DNA from: Chryseobacterium shigense
Lineage (GTDB): Bacteria; Bacteroidota; Bacteroidia; Flavobacteriales; Weeksellaceae
Length of the DNA: 64,000 nt
Assembly (NCBI RefSeq): GCF_900156575.1
Contig: NZ_FTNY01000002.1
Span: forward strand, 825,413-889,412
Reading direction: 5' to 3'
The notes beneath the pieces were generated by a model. It ran no database searches and was not told the DNA's origin. It was given only the letters and a program-made list of their open reading frames with translations. Below, piece by piece: positions 8,534-16,796 of the stretch. A program made the translations under genes and the position numbers. Position 1 is the first letter of the stretch. Every line of letters begins with the position of its first letter.

Positions 8534-9469
8534 ATGCTTTTAGAAATAAACAATTTATATTTTTCCCACAACAAAGATAATCCCCTGTTTCAGAACCTTA
8601 ATCTGGGTTTTGAAGAAGGCAGAATCATTGCACTGGCGGGAGAAAGCGGATGTGGAAAATCTACCATGCTGAACCTTATCTATGGACTTCTCGACTGGGA
8701 AAGTGGTGAAATCGTTTTTAACGGAACGAAGCTTTTGGGACCCAAAGGAAATCTTGTTCCCGGAGAAGCTGAAATGAAATTGGTAGCTCAGAATTTTGAC
8801 CTCATGCCGTATGCAACGGTGGCTGAAAATGTAGGAAAATTCATTTCTAATATCCATCTAGCCAAAAAAAAAGAAACGGTCATGGAACTTCTGGAAGTGG
8901 TAGGACTTCAGGAATTCGCTCACACCCTTCCTAAATATTTGAGTGGAGGACAACAGCAAAGAGTGGCCATCGCCAGAGCCCTTTCTGTATTACCCAAACT
9001 TCTCATTTTAGATGAACCTTTCAGTAATCTGGATTTTCCAAGAAAAATAGAACTTCGGGAAAGACTTTTCAGGTATGTGAAACAACATCAGATTTCCCTG
9101 ATTATTTCAACCCATGAACTTCAGGATATTATGCCCTGGCTGGATCAGATTGTTATTTTAAAAGACGGAAGACTGATTCAGAATGACAGTCCGGAAGAAA
9201 CTTACAAGCATCCTTATAATTCTTATGTAGCGAAACTTTTTGGAGAAGTTAATATTTTCAGTGAAGAAGAAAAGACTGCATTTCAACTGTCTAAATTTTC
9301 ATATTATCCTAAAGAAATAAAAATTTCCGACAATGGTATTGATGCCGAACTTCTTGAAAGCAGATTTGCAGGCAACCATTACTGGAACAAGATCAAAGCA
9401 TACAATAAAGAACTTATCCTTTATACAGACGAAAAGGTGGAAGGGAATATTAAAATTTCGTTGGTTTAA
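8534..9469 (+). CDS. ABC transporter ATP-binding protein
   Basis: The protein has 311 residues. The nucleotide-binding domain shows Walker A GESGCGKST (36-44), Q-loop Gln in VAQNFDLMPY (about 86), signature LSGGQQQR (136-143), Walker B LLILDEP (156-162) and the H-loop STHE. An extra about 80-residue C-terminal domain resembles the regulatory tails of importer ATPases (MalK/PotA-like, here short). No permease or binding protein is adjacent, so its partner must be encoded elsewhere. The substrate cannot be told from this sequence. It is cytosolic, on the inner face of the membrane. Confidence 0.9.
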   Translation: MLLEINNLYFSHNKDNPLFQNLNLGFEEGRIIALAGESGCGKSTMLNLIYGLLDWESGEIVFNGTKLLGPKGNLVPGEAEMKLVAQNFDLMPYATVAENVGKFISNIHLAKKKETVMELLEVVGLQEFAHTLPKYLSGGQQQRVAIARALSVLPKLLILDEPFSNLDFPRKIELRERLFRYVKQHQISLIISTHELQDIMPWLDQIVILKDGRLIQNDSPEETYKHPYNSYVAKLFGEVNIFSEEEKTAFQLSKFSYYPKEIKISDNGIDAELLESRFAGNHYWNKIKAYNKELILYTDEKVEGNIKISLV

Positions 9470-9591
9470 CATCTCAGAAAAGAAGATATATCGATCTCCT
9501 GAGAACCCCTTTGCCATTGAGTAAGACTTAGAATCTAAAATCCGTAACTCCTACATTCACTTATACTTATTACCAATATCCGGGTAAAAAA

Positions 9592-9640
9592 AAGTACAAA
9601 TATAAGAAGCCGTTTAAAACTTTTTCTTACATTTGTACTT
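9592..9640. promoter_or_regulatory. Inverted repeat carrying two divergent -7 boxes
   Basis: AAGTACAAATATAAG (9592-9606) and CTTACATTTGTACTT (9626-9640) are 15-bp inverted repeats with one mismatch and a 19-nt spacer. The right arm contains TACATTTG (9628-9635, plus strand). The left arm contains TATATTTG on the minus strand (9597-9604). The right box would drive the candidate RNA that follows. The symmetry could also be an operator or a hairpin. The 120 bp between the ABC gene and this site hold no gene. Confidence 0.45.
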
Positions 9641-9760
9641 CCACAGCATAAGGAAATTTTTGGTTAATTCTCTTTCTGCCCTAAGACGGACATTAGCACA
9701 TCCCTGCAATTAAGTCTTTGAAAGATTACACTGTCCAATCTTTTCCTTTCTTTATTTTTC
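9641..9760 (+). ncRNA. Candidate structured small RNA (6S-like long hairpin)
   Basis: The region has no open frame of note but folds into one long interrupted hairpin: AAGGAAA (9650-9656) with TTTCCTT (9742-9748); a symmetrical 3x3 internal loop; TTGG (9660-9663) with CCAA (9735-9738); a large internal bubble; TCTTTC (9671-9676) with GAAAGA (9720-9725); and AAGAC (9683-9687) with GTCTT (9714-9718). A TACATTTG promoter box sits just upstream and a T-rich stretch follows. A long stem with a central bubble and its own promoter is what 6S RNA looks like, but sequence identity to known 6S or Flavo-1 RNAs could not be checked. Confidence 0.4.
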
Positions 9761-9769
9761 GCAATAAGC

Positions 9770-10114
9770 CTACGCTTTCTTTACAAACTCAGATTTCAAA
9801 GCCATAGAACCAAAACCATCAATTTTACAGTCGATATTATGATCGCTATCGGGTCTTAAACGGATATTTTTCACTTTAGTCCCCGCTTTCACAGGTTTGG
9901 GAGCTCCTTTTACAGGAAGATCTTTAATTACTACTACAGAATCTCCGTCCTGAAGCTCATTCCCGTTCGAATCCAAAATTTTCCCTTCACCAGCTGTTTC
10001 AGCAGCCGTCTCTTCAGGACTCCATTCATAAAAACACTGTGAACAGGTCATCATATTATCTGTTGGATAGGTAAACTCAGAGCTGCATTTCGGGCAAAGT
10101 ACAGTATCACTCAT
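9770..10114 (-). CDS. yjdM: YjdM/PhnA-family zinc-ribbon protein
   Basis: The protein has 114 residues, the usual length. The N-terminal zinc ribbon has Cys7, Cys10, Cys24 and Cys27 (CPKC and CSQC). The C-terminal PhnA domain contains [20 protein letters not shown] and ends in [16 protein letters not shown]. Despite the historic name (alkylphosphonate uptake), the family has no proven role in phosphonate metabolism. It is cytosolic and monocistronic, with a TACCTTTG box 14 bp upstream of the ATG. Confidence 0.92.
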   Translation of the reverse strand: MSDTVLCPKCSSEFTYPTDNMMTCSQCFYEWSPEETAAETAGEGKILDSNGNELQDGDSVVVIKDLPVKGAPKPVKAGTKVKNIRLRPDSDHNIDCKIDGFGSMALKSEFVKKA

Positions 10115-10128
10115 ATTTTTGATTTTTG

Positions 10129-10136
10129 CAAAGGTA
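10129..10136 (-). promoter_or_regulatory. -7 box (TACCTTTG) of yjdM
   Basis: The minus strand reads TACCTTTG followed by CA, 14 bp before the ATG. Confidence 0.5.
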
Positions 10137-10169
10137 AGATTTTTGGGATAAAGGGAAATTGTTGGCTTT

Positions 10170-10300
10170 ATATTTCAGACTTCAGATAGCAGACTTAGAT
10201 TAATATTTGAAAATGTCAATGGGGAATTTTGCTTTGCAAGTGAAGAATGAATGATGGATGCCAGATTGTAGACATCAGATTTCCCACAAATTTCGGGATA
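10170..10300. repeat. Dispersed degenerate intergenic repeat, copy 1
   Basis: This non-coding segment begins with CAGACTTCAGAT-type short repeats and contains AAATGTCAATGGGGAATTTT then GCTTTGCAAGTGAA, followed by CCAGATTGTAGACATCAGAT and a TTTCGGGATA motif. A clearly related segment lies at 46015-46165. Together with the heptamer array that follows, it fills the 370-bp gene-free interval between yjdM and the RsmB-like gene. Confidence 0.6.
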
Positions 10301-10355
10301 TGTATTCACCGTTCCGAAGAGTTTCTTGTTCCAGAACCCCGAAACACGCCTCCAA

Positions 10356-10383
10356 AACTCATAACTCATAACTCATAACTCAT
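10356..10383. repeat. Tandem heptamer AACTCAT, four copies
   Basis: Four perfect consecutive copies of AACTCAT are followed by decayed versions and a C-rich, CAACTCTC-like stretch. No coding potential is seen. Confidence 0.8.
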
Positions 10384-10476
10384 AATTTATAACTCTCTTA
10401 CTCTAAAACCCAACCCCCAAAAAACCATCAACGCTCAAACTCCTCAACCCAATCCTCAACTCTCAACTATAATTCG

Positions 10477-10484
10477 TACTTTTG
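10477..10484 (+). promoter_or_regulatory. -7 box (TACTTTTG) of the RsmB-like gene
   Basis: TACTTTTG followed by CA lies 25 bp before the ATG at 10510. Confidence 0.5.
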
Positions 10485-10509
10485 CAGATTCAAACAGCGA
10501 AGCAAATTT

Positions 10510-11715
10510 ATGGAACTTATTCACAGAAACTTAGCGATCGGAATTCACGATGCTTTACAGGAAACATTTTTCGAGAAAAATAAATACGCCGATAAGGTGA
10601 TCGAAAGACTATTAAAAGCCCACAGAAAATGGGGAAGCCAGGACAGAGCCGTTGTTTCTGAGATTTTCTATAATATTATCCGCTGGAAAAAACGTCTTGA
10701 ATACTATATGGGTGAGGGGGTAAAACCTACCAACATCTATAAACTGATTATGGCCTATCTGCTTTGGAGCAAGACCAATTATAAAAAGTTTGAGGAATTC
10801 GACGGAATCAAGATCGCTGATATTCTTACCAAGCTTAAAAAGAATACCGTTCCTACAAAAGCTATCGAGCATTCTATTCCTGAATGGCTGGCTGAAACTT
10901 TAGAAAAAGAATTAGGACCGGGTTGGGAAAAAGAAATGCATGCTTTAAATGAGCAGGCTCCGACGGTACTAAGAGCAAACAGCTTAAAAACAACTCCGAA
11001 AGAGCTAATTTCTGACCTTTCTGACGAAGGTGTTGTAGCTTACACGGTAAGAAATTACCCGGATGCTGTACAGCTTGAAGAAAAGAAGAATGTTTTTCTT
11101 ACGACAGCTTTTAAGGAAGGTTTATTTGAGGTTCAGGATGCTTCTTCACAGAAAATAGGATATTTCCTTGATGTAAAAGAAGGACAGAGAGTAGTAGATG
11201 CGTGTGCGGGTGCAGGAGGAAAAACACTTCACCTGGCTGCATTGATGGGAAATAAAGGTCAGATCGTAGCTTTAGATATTTTCGAATGGAAACTGGCTGA
11301 ACTGAAGCGTCGTGCCAAGAGAGCAGGAGCACACAATATCGAAACCCGTATGATTTCTGATAACAAAGTGATCAAACGTCTTCATGATAAAGTAGACAGA
11401 CTTCTGATTGATGCCCCATGTTCAGGACTTGGTGTCTTAAAAAGAAACCCGGACAGTAAGTGGAAAATTGATCAGGACTTTATCGACAGAATCAAAAAAG
11501 AGCAGCAGCAAATCCTTCAGGATTATTCAAAAATGCTTAAAGTAGGTGGAAAAATGGTCTATGCGACATGTTCGATCTTACCCTCTGAAAATAATTTACA
11601 GGTAGAAGAATTTTTGAAAAGCAACCCGGGATACAAAATGGTCAAAGATGACAAAGTAATGCCTAGTCAGGGTTACGATGGATTCTATATGGCGTTGATT
11701 GAAAGAGTTTCTTAA
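10510..11715 (+). CDS. RsmB/NOP-family RNA (cytosine-5) methyltransferase
   Basis: The protein has 401 residues. The N-terminal part (about 1-140) is NusB-like and helical, then comes a Rossmann methyltransferase. The SAM-binding motif VVDACAGAGGKT is at about residues 227-238. The two cysteines that define m5C RNA methyltransferases are both present: Cys304 in DAPCSGLG and Cys354 in YATCS, serving release and catalysis. RsmB methylates 16S rRNA C967, and the NusB-like N-terminus favours that assignment. The gene is monocistronic with its own promoter and terminator. Confidence 0.92.
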   Translation: MELIHRNLAIGIHDALQETFFEKNKYADKVIERLLKAHRKWGSQDRAVVSEIFYNIIRWKKRLEYYMGEGVKPTNIYKLIMAYLLWSKTNYKKFEEFDGIKIADILTKLKKNTVPTKAIEHSIPEWLAETLEKELGPGWEKEMHALNEQAPTVLRANSLKTTPKELISDLSDEGVVAYTVRNYPDAVQLEEKKNVFLTTAFKEGLFEVQDASSQKIGYFLDVKEGQRVVDACAGAGGKTLHLAALMGNKGQIVALDIFEWKLAELKRRAKRAGAHNIETRMISDNKVIKRLHDKVDRLLIDAPCSGLGVLKRNPDSKWKIDQDFIDRIKKEQQQILQDYSKMLKVGGKMVYATCSILPSENNLQVEEFLKSNPGYKMVKDDKVMPSQGYDGFYMALIERVS

Positions 11716-11737
11716 TACAACATCGATATAAAAACAT

Positions 11738-11769
11738 ACAGCTGCTCTATTTCAGGGCAGCTTTTTTTT
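11738..11769 (+). terminator. Intrinsic terminator of the RsmB-like gene
   Basis: The stem AGCTGC / GCAGCT is extended by CT / AG-type pairs and followed by eight T. Confidence 0.85.
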
Positions 11770-11895
11770 GTTGAAAACTTCCATAACCTATAAGTTTTTG
11801 AAAATAGTATAGAGTCGTCTGTAACATCTCAGACACTAATCCCTACTCATCGTACAGTAACCGTTTTTAAAGCTCTTAAAACTGATCATAGATAG

Positions 11896-11903
11896 TATCT
11901 TTG
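11896..11903 (+). promoter_or_regulatory. -7 box (TATCTTTG) of the PNGase-like gene
   Basis: TATCTTTG followed by CA lies 16 bp before the ATG at 11920. Confidence 0.5.
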
Positions 11904-11919
11904 CAGAAAACCTGTCCCT

Positions 11920-13587
11920 ATGTATATAAAAAACCTATTCAACTTCTTTGCATTATTCTTCTGCTGTCTTGCGTATGCGCAGACCTATGAGATCCGATAC
12001 ACCAGCTCTTACAATGGAAAAGTTCTTACAGAGCAATCCCCTACTCTTGTCTGGGCAGATGCAAAAGAGAATTTTATTCTGAATAATACGATCCGGGAGC
12101 AGAAAAGTGATTATCCATATGAAATTACCAAGGTCGAGAAACCTTTCAATACAGTTGTTTCCTATGCTTTCCTGAAACCGGGAGAAATTATCTCTTCTTC
12201 AGATGCAGAATCCATCGGAAAACAATCTTTTGAATTAACCAGTGAAACGAAAAAAATCCTAGGATACACCTGTAAAAAAGCAGTGACAAAAATAAACTCC
12301 AATACGATAGAAGTTTGGTACACCAATGATTTAAAGATCAATGGTGGCCCCTCTGTGTTAGGGCAAAATTTAGGTTTTGTTTTAGAGATTGAAAGAAATA
12401 AAAATTCACTGATCACTGCCACCTCAATCAAAAAAATTAAAAAAACAGATATTGATTCTATCTTAAAAGGTTCAATACAATCTACCGATCTTTTAGGATA
12501 TAAGGATCTTCTTTGGAAAAGCCGTTTTACCACATTGAAGGTTTTTGAAAATGAAACAATCAATTTTTCTGATGAATCAAAATCGACTGAAAATGTTAAA
12601 AAATATGCTAACGGAACCATTATCCTAAAAAAAATAAAATTCCCTGCGATCAAAGAAGGTGAAAATATTTTTGTTGAAGTTAAGCAACAATCCAACGGTG
12701 ATGCCTACGATAGAACCGGAACCGTATTTTTTATTCCTCAGGATAAGGCTTCTTCTTTTTTTGACGGACTGGAGAAAGGGGCTAAAAAACTTCCTGCTTA
12801 TGAGAATGGAAACGGAAAACAGTATTATGGGGTAACAACAACTGAAAATTACAGTCCTGCTGTAGAAATGATGCGTTTTTTTACCGCTTTCGGAATTCAG
12901 AAATTCAATCATATCCAATTAAAAGGAAAAGACTGGCAGACTGTTAGCCCCTACCGTCAGGATATTACGGAACTTAAACCTTCTCTTTCCGAAAAAGAAC
13001 TCTGGGTAGGAGCTTTCATCGGGAATTACGATAAAGGTGGTCATAAGGTAAGCCTTGAGATCACGATCCATAAAAGTGATCAGACGGTGTACAAAAACAA
13101 TACGGCCATTCCCCTTTTCAATACCTTAAACATTATGGAAATGGCCGGTCAGGATTATTCAACGATGTTCGATAAGGATAAAGGTCTTTTTGTAGAATTT
13201 ACCTTAACAAAAGATCTGAAGAATGCTCAGCTCAGATATATTACCACAGGCCATGGAGGCTGGGAAAACGGCGATGAATTTGTTCCTAAAGCCAATTCTA
13301 TACTGTTAGACGGAAAAATGGCATTTTCTTTTATTCCGTGGAGGTCAGACTGTGGTTCTTATCGATTGTACAACCCTGCATCGGGTAACTTTCCGGACGG
13401 ACTTTCTTCCTCAGACCTCAGCAGATCCAACTGGTGTCCGGGGACCGTTACCAATCCTAATTTCATTCCCCTTGGAGATCTGAAAGCAGGAAAGCATACC
13501 CTACAGGTGAAGATCCCTCAGGGAGCCTCAGAAGGCACAAGTTTCAGTTCCTGGAATGTCTCCGGAGTCTTGCTTGGGTCCCAATAA
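11920..13587 (+). CDS. PNGase F-related glycosidase with GLPGLI-like N-terminal domain (PNGase F-II type)
   Basis: The protein has 555 residues. The signal peptide ends CLAYAQ, so it is exported. Residues about 20-190 resemble GLPGLI-family proteins (KILGYTCKKA, IEVWYTNDLKINGGPSVLG). Residues about 230-555 resemble the two jelly-roll domains of peptide-N-glycosidase F, which removes N-glycans from Asn. GDAYDRTG (Asp264) fits the catalytic Asp region CDEWDRYAN of PNGase F. GHGGWENGDEF (Glu453) fits the GWGH...CAEW region. The late WCPGTVTNP motif is highly characteristic. The active-site Glu of the second PNGase F motif (YTETW) appears not to be kept. The length and added N-terminal domain fit the longer PNGase F-II class. 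Single-gene unit. Confidence 0.8.
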   Translation: MYIKNLFNFFALFFCCLAYAQTYEIRYTSSYNGKVLTEQSPTLVWADAKENFILNNTIREQKSDYPYEITKVEKPFNTVVSYAFLKPGEIISSSDAESIGKQSFELTSETKKILGYTCKKAVTKINSNTIEVWYTNDLKINGGPSVLGQNLGFVLEIERNKNSLITATSIKKIKKTDIDSILKGSIQSTDLLGYKDLLWKSRFTTLKVFENETINFSDESKSTENVKKYANGTIILKKIKFPAIKEGENIFVEVKQQSNGDAYDRTGTVFFIPQDKASSFFDGLEKGAKKLPAYENGNGKQYYGVTTTENYSPAVEMMRFFTAFGIQKFNHIQLKGKDWQTVSPYRQDITELKPSLSEKELWVGAFIGNYDKGGHKVSLEITIHKSDQTVYKNNTAIPLFNTLNIMEMAGQDYSTMFDKDKGLFVEFTLTKDLKNAQLRYITTGHGGWENGDEFVPKANSILLDGKMAFSFIPWRSDCGSYRLYNPASGNFPDGLSSSDLSRSNWCPGTVTNPNFIPLGDLKAGKHTLQVKIPQGASEGTSFSSWNVSGVLLGSQ

Positions 13588-13593
13588 AACAAA

Positions 13594-13623
13594 ACCTTCT
13601 TGCAAAGAGAATTGCAAGAAGGT
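13594..13623. terminator. Hairpin at the 3' end of the PNGase-like gene
   Basis: A perfect 12-bp stem ACCTTCTTGCAA / TTGCAAGAAGGT with a 6-nt loop starts 6 bp after the stop. The T-run is on the minus-strand side, so as a rightward signal it is atypical and may protect the mRNA 3' end instead. The AT-rich 237 bp that follow, up to the asnB promoter, show no gene. Confidence 0.6.
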
Positions 13624-13858
13624 AAAAACACAAATGATGAAAAAAAATTATTTCGAGCGACAAAGTAAGGGCTAAAATTCATATAATAAATTACCATATA
13701 TTATTAATTATTTCATTTTAATTTTGTATAGAATGATAAGAGCATTAATCGCCCGGCGAAAAAAATTAATTAAATACGTGATTATTGACTCAAATAGTTA
13801 ATAATATTCTTTAAAATAAATTATTAAGTTAAAAATATTAACTTTTATTTATTTTTTA

Positions 13859-13889
13859 TTGTTATTTTTAAACATCAAAGCTAATTTTG
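13859..13889 (+). promoter_or_regulatory. asnB promoter, TTG-N20-TAATTTTG
   Basis: TTG at 13859-13861 and TAATTTTG at 13882-13889 are 20 bp apart, matching the Bacteroidota -33/-7 consensus. The box ends 18 bp before the ATG at 13908 and rules out the upstream TTG in-frame start at 13887. Confidence 0.65.
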
Positions 13890-13907
13890 TTTCAAATAAG
13901 TAACAAT

Positions 13908-15602
13908 ATGTGTGGAATAGTATGTTTGTTTGACGCCAAACAAAAGACCGAAATATTAAGACCTCAGGTTTTAGAAATGTCAAAAAAAATCCGTCACCGA
14001 GGCCCGGACTGGAGCGGTGTATTTCAGGATGACAAAGTCGTGTTCTCTCACGAGAGACTGGCAATTGTAGATCCTACTTCAGGAAAACAGCCTTTATTTA
14101 CCAAAGACGAAAAAGTAGTTTTGGCGGTAAATGGAGAAATTTATAACCATAGAGAATTAAAAGAAGAGTTTCCCGATTTTGAATTTCAGACTCAGTCGGA
14201 TTGTGAAGTGATTCTGGCCCTGTATAGAAAATATGGCAAAGACTTTCTTGAAAAGCTTAACGGAATTTTCGCATTTGCTCTTTACGATATAGAAAAAGGA
14301 ATCTATCTGATCGCCCGTGACCATATGGGTATCTGCCCTCTTTATCAGGGATGGGATAAAAACGGAAACTTCTATGTGGCTTCTGAATTAAAGGCACTGG
14401 AGGGAATTTGTAAAACCATTGAAACCTTCCTTCCGGGACATCTTTTATACAGCCCTGACGGTTCTGAGCTTCAGCAGTGGTATCAAAGAGACTGGGAAAG
14501 TTTCGACAACGTAAAAGATAATGAAACCAATATTTCTAAAATAAGAAAAGGCCTTGAAGACGCAGTTCACAGACAGCTGATGAGCGACGTTCCTTATGGC
14601 GTTCTTCTTTCCGGAGGGTTGGATTCATCTGTAATTTCAGCGGTTACGGCAAAATTTGCAAGACAAAGAGTGGAAAGTGGAGATACCCAGGAAGCCTGGT
14701 ATCCGAGACTTCACAGTTTTGCTGTAGGACTGGTAGGATCTCCTGACCTGGCAGCAGCGAGAAAAGCAGCTGACCATATCGGATCTGTACACCATGAAGT
14801 AAATTTCACCGTTCAGGAGGGACTGGATGCAGTGCGTGACGTGATCTATCACCTGGAAACTTACGATGTAACCACCATTAGAGCTTCTACCCCGATGTAT
14901 CTTTTGGCAAGAGTCATCAAATCTATGGGCATCAAAATGGTGCTTTCAGGAGAAGGTTCAGACGAACTGTTCGGAGGATACTTATATTTCCACAAAGCTC
15001 CTAATGCGAAAGAATTCCATGATGAGACGGTAAGAAAACTAGGTAAGCTTCATTTATATGATTGCTTAAGAGCCAACAAAGCATTGATGAGCTGGGGAAT
15101 TGAAGGAAGGGTTCCTTTCCTTGATAAAGAATTCATGGACATTGCCATGAACGTTAATCCAAAGGACAAAATGATCAACGTTGCAGAAGGAAAAATTGAA
15201 AAATGGGTCTTAAGAAAAGCGTTTGAAGATGTTCTTCCGGAATCTATTGTCTGGAGACAGAAGGAACAGTTTTCAGATGGTGTGGGATATTCATGGATCG
15301 ATACCTTAAAAGAGGTTGCCGAAAAAGAAGTCACTGATGAAATGATGACCAATGCAAGATTCAGATTCCCGCTGAATACCCCTCAGAATAAAGAAGAATA
15401 CCGTTACAGAACTATTTTCGAAACCCATTTCCCAAGTGAAACGGCCGCCGCAACAGTGCCTTCAGTACCTTCAGTAGCGTGCTCCACCCCTATCGCTCTG
15501 GAATGGGATGAAGCTTTCAAAAAAATGAATGATCCAAGCGGAAGAGCAGTGAAAGTGCATGACACCAGTTATGAATCATCAGATTCGGGATTAGTGTTGT
15601 AG
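13908..15602 (+). CDS. asnB: Asparagine synthase B, glutamine-hydrolysing
   Basis: The protein has 564 residues, starting MCGIV so that Cys2 becomes the N-terminal nucleophile of the class II glutaminase domain (about 1-200). The synthetase domain carries the ATP pyrophosphatase loop SGGLDSS (235-241) and the SGEGSDELFGGY motif near residue 348. It makes asparagine from aspartate, glutamine and ATP in the cytosol. The C-terminal SVACSTPIALEWD block is normal for the AsnB type in this phylum. The start was chosen because only this ATG exposes Cys2; the promoter box lies directly before it. Confidence 0.97.
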   Translation: MCGIVCLFDAKQKTEILRPQVLEMSKKIRHRGPDWSGVFQDDKVVFSHERLAIVDPTSGKQPLFTKDEKVVLAVNGEIYNHRELKEEFPDFEFQTQSDCEVILALYRKYGKDFLEKLNGIFAFALYDIEKGIYLIARDHMGICPLYQGWDKNGNFYVASELKALEGICKTIETFLPGHLLYSPDGSELQQWYQRDWESFDNVKDNETNISKIRKGLEDAVHRQLMSDVPYGVLLSGGLDSSVISAVTAKFARQRVESGDTQEAWYPRLHSFAVGLVGSPDLAAARKAADHIGSVHHEVNFTVQEGLDAVRDVIYHLETYDVTTIRASTPMYLLARVIKSMGIKMVLSGEGSDELFGGYLYFHKAPNAKEFHDETVRKLGKLHLYDCLRANKALMSWGIEGRVPFLDKEFMDIAMNVNPKDKMINVAEGKIEKWVLRKAFEDVLPESIVWRQKEQFSDGVGYSWIDTLKEVAEKEVTDEMMTNARFRFPLNTPQNKEEYRYRTIFETHFPSETAAATVPSVPSVACSTPIALEWDEAFKKMNDPSGRAVKVHDTSYESSDSGLVL

Positions 15603-15809
15603 TATTTGAAAGGTATCTTTTTTAGACATCGGTTTCAAATAGCAATTCGTCTAGCCTGATCTCTAACTTTCTGCATCTGACTTCTAATGTCGAGCTTGGA
15701 ATGTTAAAAATTTTATCAATCCTGTAGCAATACAGGATTTTCTTTTGAATAAACGTTAATAATATAATATAATTTAACTGACAATCAAAAATAATATCCA
15801 AGAAATAAT

Positions 15810-15817
15810 TATATTTG
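15810..15817 (+). promoter_or_regulatory. -7 box (TATATTTG) of the 270-aa exported protein gene
   Basis: TATATTTG lies 27 bp before the ATG at 15845. The box overlaps an in-frame TTG at 15815, which argues that the TTG is not the start. The preceding 200 bp after asnB contain only degenerate CATCTGACTTCTAATG-type repeats. Confidence 0.5.
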
Positions 15818-15844
15818 GACAACGAAAATATCAATTATAAAAAA

Positions 15845-16657
15845 ATGAGAAGAAATCTTACTGTTTTATTTGCCTTACTATCCATCAGTTTTGCTTTTGG
15901 ACAGGGAAAATATGGCAAATACTTAAATTCAAAAAAGCTTGCTTTATCTTATAAGACTGTAAAAGATCAGGATAAGGATGACTATTATCAGCAGTTCTAC
16001 TGGCTGGTAAAAGCAGAGCAGCTTAAAACGTATCCTCACCTTAAAGATGTAAAACCTATTGTTTTATATGAGTTCGTGAAAAAAGTAAATCCTCAGAATC
16101 CTACCAAAAAATTAGATGAGAGAGGAAAAGAACTTAGAGCCACTGCTGAATTATCTTTAAATCAGTATTTTAAGAATAAGAAATTCGAAAACAATTCGGT
16201 TTTGATGTACAATCTCGAAACCTATGTAGATCCATCCAAAGGACAGTTCTATACGAAAGTAGATCCTGAAAAGATCAAAGAACTGGTTCCTAAAGAATTG
16301 TTTGCCTTCAACTCTTTAAACAGAAATTTGGGAGAAGAAAAAACATATTATTTATGGATCAACAAGAAAAAAGATGACTTAAACATCATAGACATCATTC
16401 CTAACGAAAAAGAAGACAAAGACTTTTACGTAAGATTAAAACAATACCTTCCAGGCTATAAATTCTCAAAATATGTCCCTACTGTGAAAAAAGGGAACAA
16501 ATCAGACAAAACGGATATCGATTATTATTACATCATGCCGTTCGAACAGAACACTGATAACATCGAGTATAAAACAAAAGATTTCAAAACGTTCATCTTA
16601 AGCCAGTACAGAAAAGCCGGCAACGAATGGAAAGGAGTAGAAAAACCTAGAAAATAA
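15845..16657 (+). CDS. Exported protein of unknown function
   Basis: The protein has 270 residues from the ATG at 15845. It begins with a clear signal peptide (MRRNLTVLFALLSISFAFG, then Q), and the promoter box supports this start over the TTG 30 bp upstream. The mature protein is Lys- and Tyr-rich, without cysteines or membrane segments, predicted soluble in the periplasm or at the surface. No known domain is recognised. It has its own promoter and a strong terminator, so it is monocistronic. Confidence 0.75.
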   Translation: MRRNLTVLFALLSISFAFGQGKYGKYLNSKKLALSYKTVKDQDKDDYYQQFYWLVKAEQLKTYPHLKDVKPIVLYEFVKKVNPQNPTKKLDERGKELRATAELSLNQYFKNKKFENNSVLMYNLETYVDPSKGQFYTKVDPEKIKELVPKELFAFNSLNRNLGEEKTYYLWINKKKDDLNIIDIIPNEKEDKDFYVRLKQYLPGYKFSKYVPTVKKGNKSDKTDIDYYYIMPFEQNTDNIEYKTKDFKTFILSQYRKAGNEWKGVEKPRK

Positions 16658-16661
16658 ATTG

Positions 16662-16694
16662 AAAAGTCCTGTGAAAATTCACAGGACTTTTTTA
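16662..16694 (+). terminator. Intrinsic terminator
   Basis: The 14-bp stem AAAAGTCCTGTGAA / TTCACAGGACTTTT is followed by further T's. Confidence 0.85.
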
Positions 16695-16796
16695 ATTTTA
16701 TACTAAATTCTTCATCTAAGATTCAGACTGTTTAAAAACAGTAATTTCTTACCCATAAATAAATCTGGAAGTCTAACGATTTCCAGTCTACAACGA

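Noticed and set aside
13594..13623. Classical rightward terminator after the PNGase-like gene
   Set aside because: The stem is perfect but the T-run lies on the other side, so it is listed only as a 3' hairpin with lower confidence.
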